A stretch of 64,000 nt of DNA from Pyrrhosoma nymphula (Eukaryota; Arthropoda; Insecta; Odonata; Coenagrionidae). The notes beneath the pieces are model-generated. The model was not told the origin of the DNA, searched no databases, and saw only the letters and a program-made list of their open reading frames with translations. Made by a program: the position numbers and the translations under genes. Every line of letters starts with the position of its first letter. The stretch's first letter is position 1. Below, one piece after another: positions 60,801-63,090 of this stretch. Location of the stretch: contig OY754336.1 of assembly GCA_963573305.1 (NCBI GenBank), positions 12,808,699 through 12,872,698 on the forward strand, given 5' to 3'.

Positions 60801-62754
60801 AAAAGTACCTAAGGTGTAAAAGAATAAAATCAAAATGATATTTATATGGCATTATAAACTACTTAAATAATAGCCATTTATGAAGTAACAACGAAAAAAC
60901 TGCCAAATTTTACGCATTCACTGAAGCCTGAATTTGATATGGTCCATCAAAGAGTGGGTGGTATATCAATAAATTTACCCATTGTGGTCTTGATTGCCTT
61001 TAGGCATCAGCCAGATCTGTTGACAATCAGTACTGACGCCTTGTAGTGTGAATGTATTTTATATAAACAATACATTTTGTATTTATTTATTTTACTGATC
61101 CTTTTATAGGTGTCTGACTGCCTGGATGTGCTGATTTCAATAATGGGAAACAAGAAATGTAGAGACCAAATATTTCTGCTTCTTTATGAAAGACATGCTG
61201 CTGACATTTTATATGGCCTTATTGTGGACAAAATTTATTCCATGGAGCTTAAGCAGAAAGTTTTGAGGGTAAGGAAATTTCCATGATGCATAGTATTATT
61301 AATGTGCAATCTCTATTTTTTGCTTTGGTTTGATACTGTTCACTATGAAACATTATTTATTCATTTTATTCACTTCAATGCTGCCCAATTGAATGCAGTT
61401 TATTGCAAATCATTCTGTGATACACTTTTGCAGAAAAACTGCTCCATATGGACATTAGAGTCTCGCCTTATTTAGCACTTGCTTGTTTAACACTATTTGC
61501 GGTGTAATTAAACACTGGGCTAAAACAGCTTCCATCTTCTCCTCCTTTCATTCCCTCCTCTTTCTTGCTCAAAAACAAGTGTAATTGTAATTGCAAAACA
61601 TCGAAAATGTTATTTGCATGCCCAGGTGGTAAACGGAAGAAACTTTGTGTTGAAGTCAACTCACTTGGTAAATTTGCTCACCTGTTTTTGTTCACCGATC
61701 CAGGTTTCAGCACAGAGTGCTGAAAAGTGCCAAGGAATGGCACTCTGTTCTGTGATAATTTACCAGTGTGGAAATATACCAAGTATGTTGATTTCAACAT
61801 GAATATCCACAATCTCCTTAAAGTGATCCCTGATACAGTTACAGTGAAGAAAATTATTTATTAACTTCAATCTATAGAATTAAAAATATTTCTAATGTGG
61901 AATGCTATTATGTATGCTAGAGGTGTTTATTTTTCTGGGAATAATTTATTGCTTTTCTTTTTATAAATGTATTACTACTACTTTTCTTCATTCTTTCATT
62001 TTTAGTACTAATTTATTTATATATTTTTTTTGAAAGATCTTAAATTCCAATGTTTTTCTTAATTTTGTTAAGCATGTGTATTGTAGCTACAAAATAGTGT
62101 TATTGTATCGAAGTGATGCTCTTGATTAGTTCAATTTTGCAAGTGAATAATATAAAGAAACCAATAATATTCTGTTTCCTTCAGCTTATGTCAGTGCTCC
62201 TTAGAACTGATAGAGTTAGAGAGAGAAATAAACGACACCTCCGTCTTCAAGATATGGGACCAAATCATGGCAACTCTTCAACAGTTGGTTTATACCCTGG
62301 CCTAGTTAGCCTTTGGCAAGATCAAGGCTCTTTCAGTCCGTCCATGGAGGTTGTCATGATGCTACTGGATCAAATGCTTTCTACTGGTATGTCATTTGAA
62401 AGTTATCAGTGTACCTTGGGTATGTAATATGTAGCTTCAAAAATTTACTCTTAAATAAGGTATGCTAACTTAGGCTTTAGTATGAGATAGGAGTATGAAT
62501 GTTGTGGAACAGCATGAATATTCCACTTCTATAATGCCTAACATGATGCACATTCATCTCAGTCATTCTTAACACTTCCCTGAGCAATCTTTTCATAATC
62601 TCTTACAGATTCACCTGGAGGTTATGCTGGCTGTCTTTCCCTTCTCTCTGTTTTGTCATTACATGAAGATCTTAATATCAGGATAGAAGCTGCCCGGAAG
62701 ACTCTGACAACCATATTTATGGTGCCAACTGCTGCTAAGAATTTTGCTATGCAG
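15798..62754 (+). CDS. NBEAL1/2: Neurobeachin-like (NBEAL1/2-type) BEACH protein, N-terminal half, 26 coding exons, partial at 3' end
   Basis: Twenty-six exons (listed separately) join into 4008 nt with no stop and matching phases at all 25 junctions, giving 1336 residues. The product matches the order of vertebrate NBEAL1/NBEAL2 as I recall it: N-terminal helical repeats (residues 1-600), a concanavalin-A-like lectin domain (about 604-830, marked by KKWPG, FYTGGGSGFE, DGQWHCLYICHM and RRPFGQNHL), then an armadillo-like region (850-1336, marked by IDVNVLMAVQLLVE and FRKHYGVQFLLD). The PH, BEACH and WD40 domains must lie downstream. Family members are large scaffolds for vesicle and granule trafficking; human NBEAL2 is needed for platelet alpha granules. 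Invertebrates usually have one gene equivalent to both vertebrate paralogues, so NBEAL1 and NBEAL2 cannot be told apart here. Neurobeachin/rugose and WDFY3/blue cheese fit less well because the lectin and 'VNVLMAVQLL' blocks follow NBEAL1. Function in this organism is inferred from the family. Confidence 0.93.
16238..16465 (+). CDS. NBEAL1/2: NBEAL exon 2
   Basis: Follows a TTTCAG acceptor; 76 codons containing HSFINDFVSYWESQL and LPDELLPALAKF, which align with the N-terminal 'LLPDNILQVL' stretch of NBEAL1. The end is placed at AAAAG|GTCTAC because exon 3 needs phase 0 and this is the only phase-0 GT before the in-frame TGA at 16538. The donor is weak. The exon is certain; its 3' boundary is not. 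Confidence 0.8.
16709..16858 (+). CDS. NBEAL1/2: NBEAL exon 3
   Basis: Acceptor TTTATAG, donor GTATGT; 50 codons, phase 0 at both ends. Contains IIRCLIIICRNFDN, which aligns with the vertebrate block 'KFFIILCRNLSN'. Only one of the three frames is open. Confidence 0.9.
17084..17137. repeat. 54-nt intronic hairpin
   Basis: AAGCACCCATTACATTTTGA and AATGTGATGGGTGCTT pair across a minimal loop; the 27-bp arms differ at three positions. It could be a MITE remnant or a short hairpin RNA. It lies in intron 3. Confidence 0.75.
17339..17462. repeat. 124-nt intronic inverted repeat (MITE or hairpin-RNA candidate)
   Basis: The outer 25 bp of the arms are perfect inverted copies beginning AATTAGTGGAGCAGCTTTCG. 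Pairing continues inward through ATGT(C/T)(C/T)ATGTTCGACAA(C/T)AGTT with a few mismatches. It is in intron 3; the open frame over it is a by-product. No clear target duplication. Confidence 0.85.
18426..18636 (+). CDS. NBEAL1/2: NBEAL exon 4
   Basis: Acceptor TTCTTAAG, donor GTATGT; 211 nt ending in phase 1. Contains FLECLYDPYLTWRDF, close to vertebrate 'FCESLYDPYRNWR', then MEVIPFIYG aligned with 'VEFVPFFYQ'. Confidence 0.93.
18765..18992 (+). pseudogene. LINE reverse-transcriptase relic
   Basis: VDAYVFLGEMFAENGRIDEE, a stop, RQRRGMQMLEGKLWSI, a stop and RNENV follow the pattern YxYLGxxxxxxGRxxxEIxxRI...LWS...N of the region after the palm domain in arthropod LINE proteins. Several stops; a dead fragment in intron 4. 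Confidence 0.65.
19044..21960 (+). mobile_element. Degenerate piggyBac-like transposon (ends uncertain)
   Basis: Left end TTAA|CCCTTTGAATAC at 19040 fits the piggyBac TTAA target and CCC terminus. Inverted copies of GTGACATAAATGTCAC plus ATTGGGCGGAT lie at about 19618-19654 and 21920-21953, around a broken transposase. No GGG-TTAA right end was found, so the right boundary is a guess. Confidence 0.6.
19890..21040 (+). pseudogene. piggyBac-like transposase pseudogene
   Basis: Fragments in shifting frames include DEDCADVDSNDLLDNLTGIQ (acidic N-terminus), REYFVDHLSPVFY, ESEKYAASLGC...EEMKYFITIPILPGYN (as in 'E..EI..FLGI.IL.GY..LP') and ILARWADVITTPSTCHGAHT (as in 'RW.D...V...ST.HG'). At least two frameshifts and many stops; inactive. 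Order matches the PGBD/DDE_Tnp_1_7 family. Confidence 0.75.
22427..22515 (+). CDS. NBEAL1/2: NBEAL exon 5
   Basis: Acceptor TTTAATAG, donor GTAATG; 89 nt completing the phase-1 codon of exon 4. Reads DCFQTSMMKK...LIHILGGTISAAQ, aligning with 'QCFQES..LLHLFGAIVAGGQ'. Confidence 0.9.
23934..25494. mobile_element. Tigger/pogo-type non-autonomous element
   Basis: Ends are inverted copies starting CAGTAGACCCTCGCTAATCT (left) and, read inwards from the right, CAGTAGACACTTGTAAATCT, flanked by TA on both sides. Length 1561 bp in intron 5. No transposase remnant recognised inside. Confidence 0.75.
25927..26007 (+). CDS. NBEAL1/2: NBEAL exon 6
   Basis: Acceptor ATTTTCAG, donor GTGAGT; 27 codons in phase 0, including SAIVCVDPIAVERRQSLEST. 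This serine-rich linker is not strongly conserved in vertebrate NBEALs. The exon is supported by splice signals and phase, and it may be optional because 81 nt can be skipped in frame. Confidence 0.75.
27545..28316 (-). pseudogene. pogo-type transposase N-terminal relic with right terminus
   Basis: Minus-strand KRRNNEASFELKVVKKATGS and NKCAVARAL match the N-terminal HTH of pogo/POGK-like transposases (RRSYDA.FKLKVV.yAe..gn..AAR.f). The likely 5' end of the element, read on the minus strand, is TA|CCATACATTTCCGCAGATAA at 28316. The opposite end was not found. A related 40-bp stretch (TTGTATTG(T/C)GGGTTGCA) recurs at about 27389 and 27570. Confidence 0.6.
28557..29074 (-). mobile_element. 5'-truncated Penelope-like element with inverted terminal repeats
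   Basis: Two arms of about 77 bp (28598-28674 and 28985-29062) are virtually perfect inverted copies containing GATTCCCACCAGGTTAGATG. The insert is bounded by direct copies of TTTACTTTGTATGT, a 14-bp target duplication. Between the arms lies the end of a Penelope-type protein on the minus strand. Inverted long terminal repeats and 5' truncation are typical of Penelope-like elements. Confidence 0.82.
28741..28972 (-). pseudogene. Penelope-like protein, C-terminal end of GIY-YIG region
   Basis: Open minus-strand frame of about 77 codons with KLLCRSNGYWDRLTKEAIEI and NFNRDMGYAISHAWKPVLKI, then a stop. In Penelope-like elements this segment (WxRLxKEAIEIR...NxNRDxGYxLSxxWxPVL) closes the protein after the GIY-YIG endonuclease. 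The reverse transcriptase and the GIY-YIG core are absent because the copy is 5'-truncated. Confidence 0.85.
29075..30805. other. Intron 6, right part: nothing recognised
   Basis: AT-rich, no coding, element ends or RNA genes seen on either strand. Confidence 0.4.
30806..30955 (+). CDS. NBEAL1/2: NBEAL exon 7
   Basis: Acceptor TTTTTTCAG, donor GTTAGT; 50 codons, phase 0. LRAICPATINILMDVITHAD aligns with '[20 protein letters not shown]', and the following VAFKCFIIMAHVLQ with 'LTLKCLTEVVHILL'. Confidence 0.93.
31145..31366 (+). CDS. NBEAL1/2: NBEAL exon 8
   Basis: Acceptor GTTACAG, donor GTAAGT; 74 codons, phase 0. Reads RQVELAMILQLYHSTIN... then KILFISISTLGSLLDVSERV, an amphipathic helical segment of the armadillo-like region. 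Confidence 0.9.
31688..31774 (+). CDS. NBEAL1/2: NBEAL exon 9
   Basis: Acceptor CTTTCTAG, donor GTGAGT; 29 codons, phase 0. Reads DFSSSAQQKLAVISVNSLSK, matching the position of 'QLDCLAISTIQALTAVM' in NBEAL1. Confidence 0.88.
32021..32152 (+). CDS. NBEAL1/2: NBEAL exon 10
   Basis: Acceptor TTATTTAAG, donor GTGAGT; 44 codons, phase 0. GGYDRLFDAMMSIGKPSDDL followed by LKALFLMAVDGK aligns with '[20 protein letters not shown]' and 'LKELMNMAVEGD'. Confidence 0.93.
33097..33850. repeat. Four copies of a ~45-bp unit in inverted arrangement
   Basis: Forms of CATGCTTGCGTTTCCTCTGC-GTTTCTGTCACCG occur at about 33107 and 33370 on the plus strand, and at about 33710-33760 and 33805-33848 on the minus strand. 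Together they make a composite foldback inside the Tigger-type element. Confidence 0.75.
34109..34300 (+). pseudogene. Tigger transposase N-terminal relic
   Basis: MAEKRKSGEISTSGK then a stop; after frame shifts, ISMETKLEIIKRHDKGK and EIAHAYGMNESTVRKLYL. This matches the first psq-type HTH of Tigger/CENP-B-like transposases (MxxKRKS...K..II...d.G....eiA..ygmneStvr.I). Nothing of the catalytic domain follows. Confidence 0.8.
35559..35706. repeat. Small foldback hairpin
   Basis: Outer arms GGTTCTCCACC and GGTGGAGAACC, and inner arms ATGAGTCATCCA and TGGATGACTCAT, form a nested palindrome of about 148 bp inserted into the right arm of the outer element. Confidence 0.75.
35951..36060 (+). CDS. 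NBEAL1/2: NBEAL exon 11
   Basis: Acceptor TCATTTACAG, donor GTAAGC; 110 nt ending in phase 2. Reads VVIFLLHNLNIVETSRQKK and LHQICTSHILS. Residue counting against recalled NBEAL1 shows no missing exon between 10 and 11, although the intron between them is a 3.8-kb transposon nest. Confidence 0.9.
36242..36440 (+). CDS. NBEAL1/2: NBEAL exon 12
   Basis: Acceptor CCAACAG, donor GTAAGT; 199 nt completing a phase-2 serine codon. Contains VAL-poor helices with AVELITFLEDLLQHTVTPLE and LKKMFYLLRPSENN, aligning with 'EEIRRLLRLLRVDES'. Confidence 0.92.
36868..38193 (+). CDS. LINE reverse transcriptase (partial, open frame)
   Basis: Uninterrupted frame of 441 codons; there is no start codon of its own because the copy is 5'-truncated. 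In order: YRPIAKLSIIAKVFE, HGFTKGRSTLTN, palm motif A FNKAFDTVNH, motif B SGVPQGSHLGPLLF, catalytic motif C LLYADDLKVF, then the thumb and a C-terminal region with ESVQRKFVRNIAF. Motifs fit non-LTR reverse transcriptases of the jockey/CR1 group. The endonuclease domain is missing, so it cannot move on its own. The lack of stops points to a recent insertion. Confidence 0.92.
   Translation, partial: SNITNYRPIAKLSIIAKVFESLVVDKLTPICHKIIIPEQHGFTKGRSTLTNLLILHKKLIYNMEKGLQTDEIYTDFNKAFDTVNHKLLLHKLDSLGFGGSLLHWMESYLSNRDLLVKINASTSHCFYPTSGVPQGSHLGPLLFNLIINDITIALKHIPFLLYADDLKVFLTIHTIDDHQSLQNCLNRLEAWCKSNYLTLNLKKCYSVSFTRKKNNESLQYSLSDHSLAQLINIKDLRIVFDSHLTFNQHYNYIKSKSFKMLGFIFRHCKNFNRIEPFKLLFNSLVRSLCEYCSTVWSPYYKLHINLIESVQRKFVRNIAFKFNLYRTPYSYHETLPFLNIPSFRNRRKVNNIIFLYKLMNNMIDSSDLLSSITIRVPQHNTRFDPLFDIRYHANNYAYYSPISQILRDANSCDNIDLFNISLSSLKNVLTKLPEDCETLHF
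36868..38421 (+). mobile_element. 5'-truncated jockey/CR1-type LINE
   Basis: Begins in the middle of a reverse-transcriptase frame and ends in a (AATA)n-type tail at about 38403-38421, after a short 3' untranslated region. Inserted in NBEAL intron 12 in the same orientation as the gene. No target duplication could be set with confidence. Confidence 0.88.
38540..38996 (+). pseudogene. Tc1-like transposase relic
   Basis: Broken frames give TPSGRPRCIIRDEDDSIIAS (the GRPR linker between HTH motifs) and later LPKLTKEQRVAHLGLG then FRNIALFCEDMVGWFFQKTE and CPRGTQ, following the Tc1 pattern LTxxHxxxRLxFA...FWxxVxFxDExxF...P.GTR. Frameshifted and truncated. Confidence 0.6.
39854..39953 (+). CDS. NBEAL1/2: NBEAL exon 13
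   Basis: Acceptor ATTTTCAG, donor GTAATT; 100 nt ending in phase 1. LPFRSHVLRALYSAARKGNY aligns with the vertebrate 'VTPVTRAILTMARK' block just before the lectin domain. Confidence 0.92.
40794..40926 (+). CDS. NBEAL1/2: NBEAL exon 14, start of lectin-like domain
   Basis: Acceptor TTTTTTCAG, donor GTGAGA; 133 nt, phase 1 in and phase 2 out. GISVPGIKKWPG and CLAFHAWVRLE match 'GISVPPIQKWPG' and 'FSFSAWFCLD', the first strands of the concanavalin-A-like fold. A minus-strand SINE begins within about 25 nt of the donor. Confidence 0.95.
40945..41122 (-). mobile_element. tRNA-derived SINE (minus), head-to-head with the next
   Basis: Read on the minus strand: AGTTAAAGCACTCTGTGCGA, GAGGGATCTGAGTTTGAATC (B box), GGTCAAGGCAAATGATTTTT, CCTCTGTGG, ending near CCGTGGCTAGTCCTGGTATC. 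The same head and body recur at 51733 and 52066. Confidence 0.82.
41108..41217 (+). mobile_element. tRNA-derived SINE (plus)
   Basis: CTTTAACTGGTTATAGCACT (A-box region), GAGGGATCCGGGTTAAAATC (B box), AAGGTGAATGATTTTTCCTC, TGTGGAATATCGCAC. Its head overlaps that of the preceding minus copy, giving an inverted pair. Confidence 0.82.
41218..43185. other. Intron 14 segment without recognised gene or element
   Basis: AT-rich. A patch near 42220-42420 repeats GTTGAAAA and CAGTGCAGTTG motifs with no coding. No RNA gene seen. Confidence 0.35.
43186..45358. mobile_element. Tc1/mariner-like element with ~245-bp terminal inverted repeats, no transposase
   Basis: TA|CAGTTCTGTTCAAAAAAATC at the left and its complement at the right, TA on each side. 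Inverted homology extends through GTACCGC, TTTCTAAGTCC, AACCACGCCCCCCT, GACCTGCGAAAAGGATTATT and GTTTCTTTT to about 43430 on the left and 45115 on the right. The 1.7-kb interior has no recognisable transposase. A second, diverged direct copy of the right subterminal region lies at about 44945-45105. Confidence 0.82.
45573..45737 (+). CDS. NBEAL1/2: NBEAL exon 15, lectin-like domain
   Basis: Acceptor CTCTTACAG, donor GTAATT; 165 nt, phase 2 at both ends. SFYTGGGSGFEIFFASSGDL and DGQWHCLYICHMAA are near-diagnostic for NBEAL proteins ('SFFTGSGMGFEAFI', 'DSLWHNITVVHM'). Confidence 0.97.
46095..46280. mobile_element. pogo-type MITE, 186 bp
   Basis: TIRs CAGTCAAACCTCTTTAAAAC and GTTCTAAAGAGGTTTGACTG, with TA at 46093-46094 and 46281-46282. 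Inside, variants of TATAGAGGTTT repeat at about 17-bp steps. Lies in intron 15. Confidence 0.9.
46542..46629 (+). CDS. NBEAL1/2: NBEAL exon 16, lectin-like domain
   Basis: Acceptor TTTTTTTAG, donor GTAAGT; 88 nt ending in phase 0. RRPFGQNHLTVSIDGTQRLS and LKFPSLTD align with '[20 protein letters not shown]' and 'LRFPAMNE'. Confidence 0.96.
46965..47100 (-). mobile_element. tRNA-derived SINE (minus)
   Basis: Read on the minus strand: ACACACCTGACCGGCAATTG, GGAGATCCGGGTTCGAATCT (B box), CAAGTCAAATGATTTAC, ending GTCTTTGGCC. First of four copies within 700 bp in intron 16. Confidence 0.8.
47128..47255 (+). mobile_element. tRNA-derived SINE (plus)
   Basis: TTGGTGGTGTAACTGGTTAA (A box), GGAGGTCCAGGTTTGAATCT (B box), GGTCAAGTCAAATGATTTTT, ending CACCGTCTTTGG. 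Faces the previous copy head to head. Confidence 0.82.
47256..47472 (-). mobile_element. tRNA-derived SINE (minus)
   Basis: Read on the minus strand: GGTCGCTTAACTGGTTAGAG, GGGGTCTGGGTTCCAATCCC, CAGGAGAATGATTTTTTAAC, ACACAATTGTGTGTCC. The left boundary against the plus copy at 47128 is not clear. Confidence 0.8.
47540..47665 (+). mobile_element. tRNA-derived SINE (plus)
   Basis: TCTGGGTCCGAATCCCAGTC (B box) then AAGGCGAATGATTGTTTCAC and CACACAATTGTGGC. The A-box half is degraded. Confidence 0.75.
47796..47945 (+). CDS. NBEAL1/2: NBEAL exon 17, lectin-like domain and charged loop
   Basis: Acceptor GGCCGTAG, donor GTAAGT; 50 codons, phase 0. PYIYCHIGSIVQRS aligns with 'PFTSCCIGSAGQRT'. A lysine/aspartate-rich loop (KSETKDDKDGDAH) follows, where vertebrates carry a proline/serine-rich insertion. 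Confidence 0.93.
48268..49615 (-). pseudogene. pogo/POGK-like transposase pseudogene
   Basis: N-terminus (49380-49560) carries the BrkDBD-type HTH, SYTAKHKLEDVQLTKVNGNR and AAGRKFNVGEGSVREWRKNE. The middle has an in-frame stop near 49249, one frameshift near 49120 and a stop before SITTTGHEN. The catalytic part (48268-48987) is open, with VLIMDSCRAQIT holding the second DDE aspartate and KKLQPLNLTVNKSFKSKLRA, where asparagine sits at the position of the usual third aspartate. An acidic C-terminal tail (ESEDDEVSDEDKD) follows. Inactive. Confidence 0.9.
49691..50455 (-). mobile_element. 5'-truncated LINE inserted in the pogo element
   Basis: Read leftwards: LINE C-terminal coding (49864-50448), a short 3' region and an ACAAATAAATAAATAATAAA tail at 49691-49719. 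The tail is of the same (AAAT)n type as the LINE at 36868-38421. The 5' edge near 50455 is approximate. Confidence 0.85.
49864..50448 (-). pseudogene. LINE reverse-transcriptase C-terminal fragment (open frame)
   Basis: 194 codons starting SWEQHILDLQHKLNSTCYLM, then YYGEFYSKVLYSIIFWG, VQKRIIRIIASQHY and ending with KLPMEIVNCTSMYSFKVKLK. This is the thumb and post-palm region of jockey/CR1-type LINEs. The catalytic YADD part is missing because of 5' truncation. Confidence 0.85.
50865..50965 (+). mobile_element. Degraded tRNA-derived SINE
   Basis: GGGAGATCCAAATTTTGATA then AAAGTCAAATGATTATTTTC resemble the B box and body of the SINE family elsewhere in the window. Confidence 0.5.
51512..51704 (+). 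CDS. NBEAL1/2: NBEAL exon 18, end of lectin-like domain
   Basis: Acceptor AATTACAG, donor GTATGA; 193 nt ending in phase 1. AGAQDSFWGPPTCLRGHLGQ aligns with '[20 protein letters not shown]', and VALFHDCLSNHQVKVLHSSG with '[20 protein letters not shown]'. A SINE starts about 30 nt past the donor. Confidence 0.95.
51733..51900 (+). mobile_element. tRNA-derived SINE (plus)
   Basis: GCCTCGGTAGCTTAACTGGA (A box), GAGGGATCTGGGTTCAAATC (B box), GGTCAAGGTGAATGATTTTT, GGAATATTGCAC, then ATACCGTGGCTAGTCCCGGT. It begins about 30 nt downstream of the exon 18 donor. Confidence 0.88.
52066..52185 (+). mobile_element. tRNA-derived SINE (plus)
   Basis: CCCTCAGTAGCTTAACTGGC (A box), GAGGGATCCAGGTTCGAATC (B box), AGTCAAGGCAAATGATTTTT, TGTGGAATATCGCAC. 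Same family and orientation as the copy at 51733. Confidence 0.88.
52186..53470. other. Intron 18, right part: nothing recognised
   Basis: Open frames at 52567-52989 (minus) and 52910-53155 (plus) overlap each other and show no domain; I treat them as chance. Confidence 0.35.
53471..53652 (+). CDS. NBEAL1/2: NBEAL exon 19
   Basis: Acceptor TTCTTTCAG, donor GTAGAC; 182 nt, phase 1 in and 0 out. NKLVLCYSPSACWKHNCPDL aligns with '[20 protein letters not shown]'. Confidence 0.93.
54618..54668 (+). repeat. Tandem duplication of the exon 20 acceptor
   Basis: TCTTACTT(T/G)TAGGATGCTC followed by TCA occurs twice, 29 nt apart. The second copy is the acceptor that keeps the reading frame. Confidence 0.9.
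54659..54851 (+). CDS. NBEAL1/2: NBEAL exon 20
   Basis: Acceptor CTTGTAG, donor GTATTG; 193 nt, phase 0 in and 1 out. DALNGIGGVLVLHPLLE aligns with 'DIINCIGGLNVLFPLLE'. A serine/proline linker (SLSSSPSPLP) and FDGWEVLPHSSFS follow. A second, nearly identical acceptor lies 29 nt upstream; only the downstream one keeps the frame. Confidence 0.92.
54852..56807. other. Intron 20, left part: nothing recognised
   Basis: AT-rich with short chance ORFs only. Confidence 0.35.
56808..56900 (+). mobile_element. tRNA-derived SINE, second type
   Basis: GGTCATAGCCTAGTGGGTTG (A box) and GGCTGGGGTTCGATCCCAGG (B box), then GTTGCAGCATTTTTTTC. The body differs from the 'CAAATGATTTTT' family. Confidence 0.7.
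57092..57284 (-). mobile_element. tRNA-derived SINE with (AATA)n tail
   Basis: Read on the minus strand: GGCCTCGGTGGCGGCGGGGT (A-box region), GGTCGCGGGTTCGAATCCCG (perfect B box), a ~100-nt body ending TTTTCGGTGGCAATAAATAA. The 5' and 3' tRNA arms do not pair into an acceptor stem, so it is not a functional tRNA. The tail resembles that of the LINEs here. Confidence 0.85.
57345..57812. repeat. Foldback element, arms ~100 bp
   Basis: Left arm 57345-57455 and right arm 57709-57812 are inverted copies sharing TTAGCAA(C/T)GATGTACTC, TTAAAATTTCC and GAGTAATGACTTC-like blocks. The ~250-bp centre has no recognised coding. Likely a MITE; no target duplication was set. Confidence 0.75.
58121..58500. 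repeat. Tandem duplication, two units of 190 bp
   Basis: The block TCA(A/G)TCACCA(C/T)TGTATTG through AAGTTTTGAG(T/C)CATAGCTGCA and GACAATTTTTC repeats with an exact 190-bp offset and roughly 10% divergence. Confidence 0.9.
59190..59230 (-). repeat. Possible LINE/SINE 3' tail
   Basis: AAATAAATAATAAATAAAAC followed by GTTTATTGTCG looks like the tail of a minus-strand retroelement, but no coding or pol III head was found beside it. Confidence 0.35.
59440..59573 (+). CDS. NBEAL1/2: NBEAL exon 21
   Basis: Acceptor GATTTCAG, donor GTATTG; 134 nt, phase 1 in and 0 out. YLTLLRNIITRSALNQENLL aligns with '[20 protein letters not shown]'. Confidence 0.92.
59884..60058 (+). CDS. NBEAL1/2: NBEAL exon 22
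   Basis: Acceptor TTCAACAG, donor GTAAGG; 175 nt ending in phase 1. ELIDVNVLMAVQLLVE and HLLFDFRIWSRSQFQIRIG nearly repeat 'TLMDVNVLMAVQLLIE' and 'YLLFDFRIWNRGDFPFRIG' of NBEAL1. This is the strongest single family signature in the window. Confidence 0.97.
60505..60782 (+). CDS. NBEAL1/2: NBEAL exon 23
   Basis: Acceptor TGATATAG, donor GTAAGT; 278 nt, phase 1 in and 0 out. HLQYVSTVVKEDRRYFRKHY then GVQFLLDVIRRHY aligns with '[20 protein letters not shown]' and 'GVQFLLDTLRIYY'; RRALLGLVKYFLQKD follows. Confidence 0.97.
61110..61268 (+). CDS. NBEAL1/2: NBEAL exon 24
   Basis: Acceptor CTTTTATAG, donor GTAAGG; 53 codons, phase 0. LDVLISIMGNKKCRDQIFLL and ADILYGLIVDKIYS align with '[20 protein letters not shown]' and 'ADILYALLLNQKYS'. 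Confidence 0.95.
61269..62184. other. Intron 24: nothing recognised
   Basis: AT-rich, no element ends or RNA genes seen. Confidence 0.35.
62185..62386 (+). CDS. NBEAL1/2: NBEAL exon 25
   Basis: Acceptor TTCCTTCAG, donor GTATGT; 202 nt ending in phase 1. VRERNKRHLRLQDMG aligns with 'VYERSKQHIRLREVG'. Confidence 0.95.
62609..62754 (+). CDS. NBEAL1/2: NBEAL exon 26 (last exon in window)
   Basis: Acceptor CTCTTACAG, donor GTATGT; 146 nt, phase 1 in and 0 out. CLSLLSVLSLHEDLNIRIEA then ARKTLTTIF aligns with '[20 protein letters not shown]' and 'RKVLQIL'. No further exon is visible to 64000, so the gene continues to the right. Confidence 0.93.
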
Positions 62755-62815
62755 GTATGTAATACATAATTTTATGAGCGTAAACCTGATGGCAGTATTG
62801 CAAATCAGTGAGAAA

Positions 62816-63090
62816 TTTTTGCTATGGATGGGCCCCTAGTCATTTATAATTTCTATTGTCATTCTCCATTTTCTCACAATTTTTGTAATTAAGTAAACTT
62901 CCTCAATTTACCTACTTCATTACTTACTTCAACTTAATTGACACACAATTTGCAATTTTTTCCATGGATGGGCCCCTCATTTATAATTTTTATTGTTATT
63001 CTCCATTTTCTCACGATTTTTCTAGTAAAGTAAACTTCCTCAATTTACCTACTTTCTTACTTACTTTAACTTAATTGACTTTCGATTTGC
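62816..63090. repeat. Tandem duplication, two units of ~140 bp
   Basis: ATGGATGGGCCCCT...CATTTATAAT, TCTCCATTTTCTCAC and TAAACTTCCTCAATTTACCT recur with a 140-bp offset, just downstream of the exon 26 donor. Confidence 0.88.
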
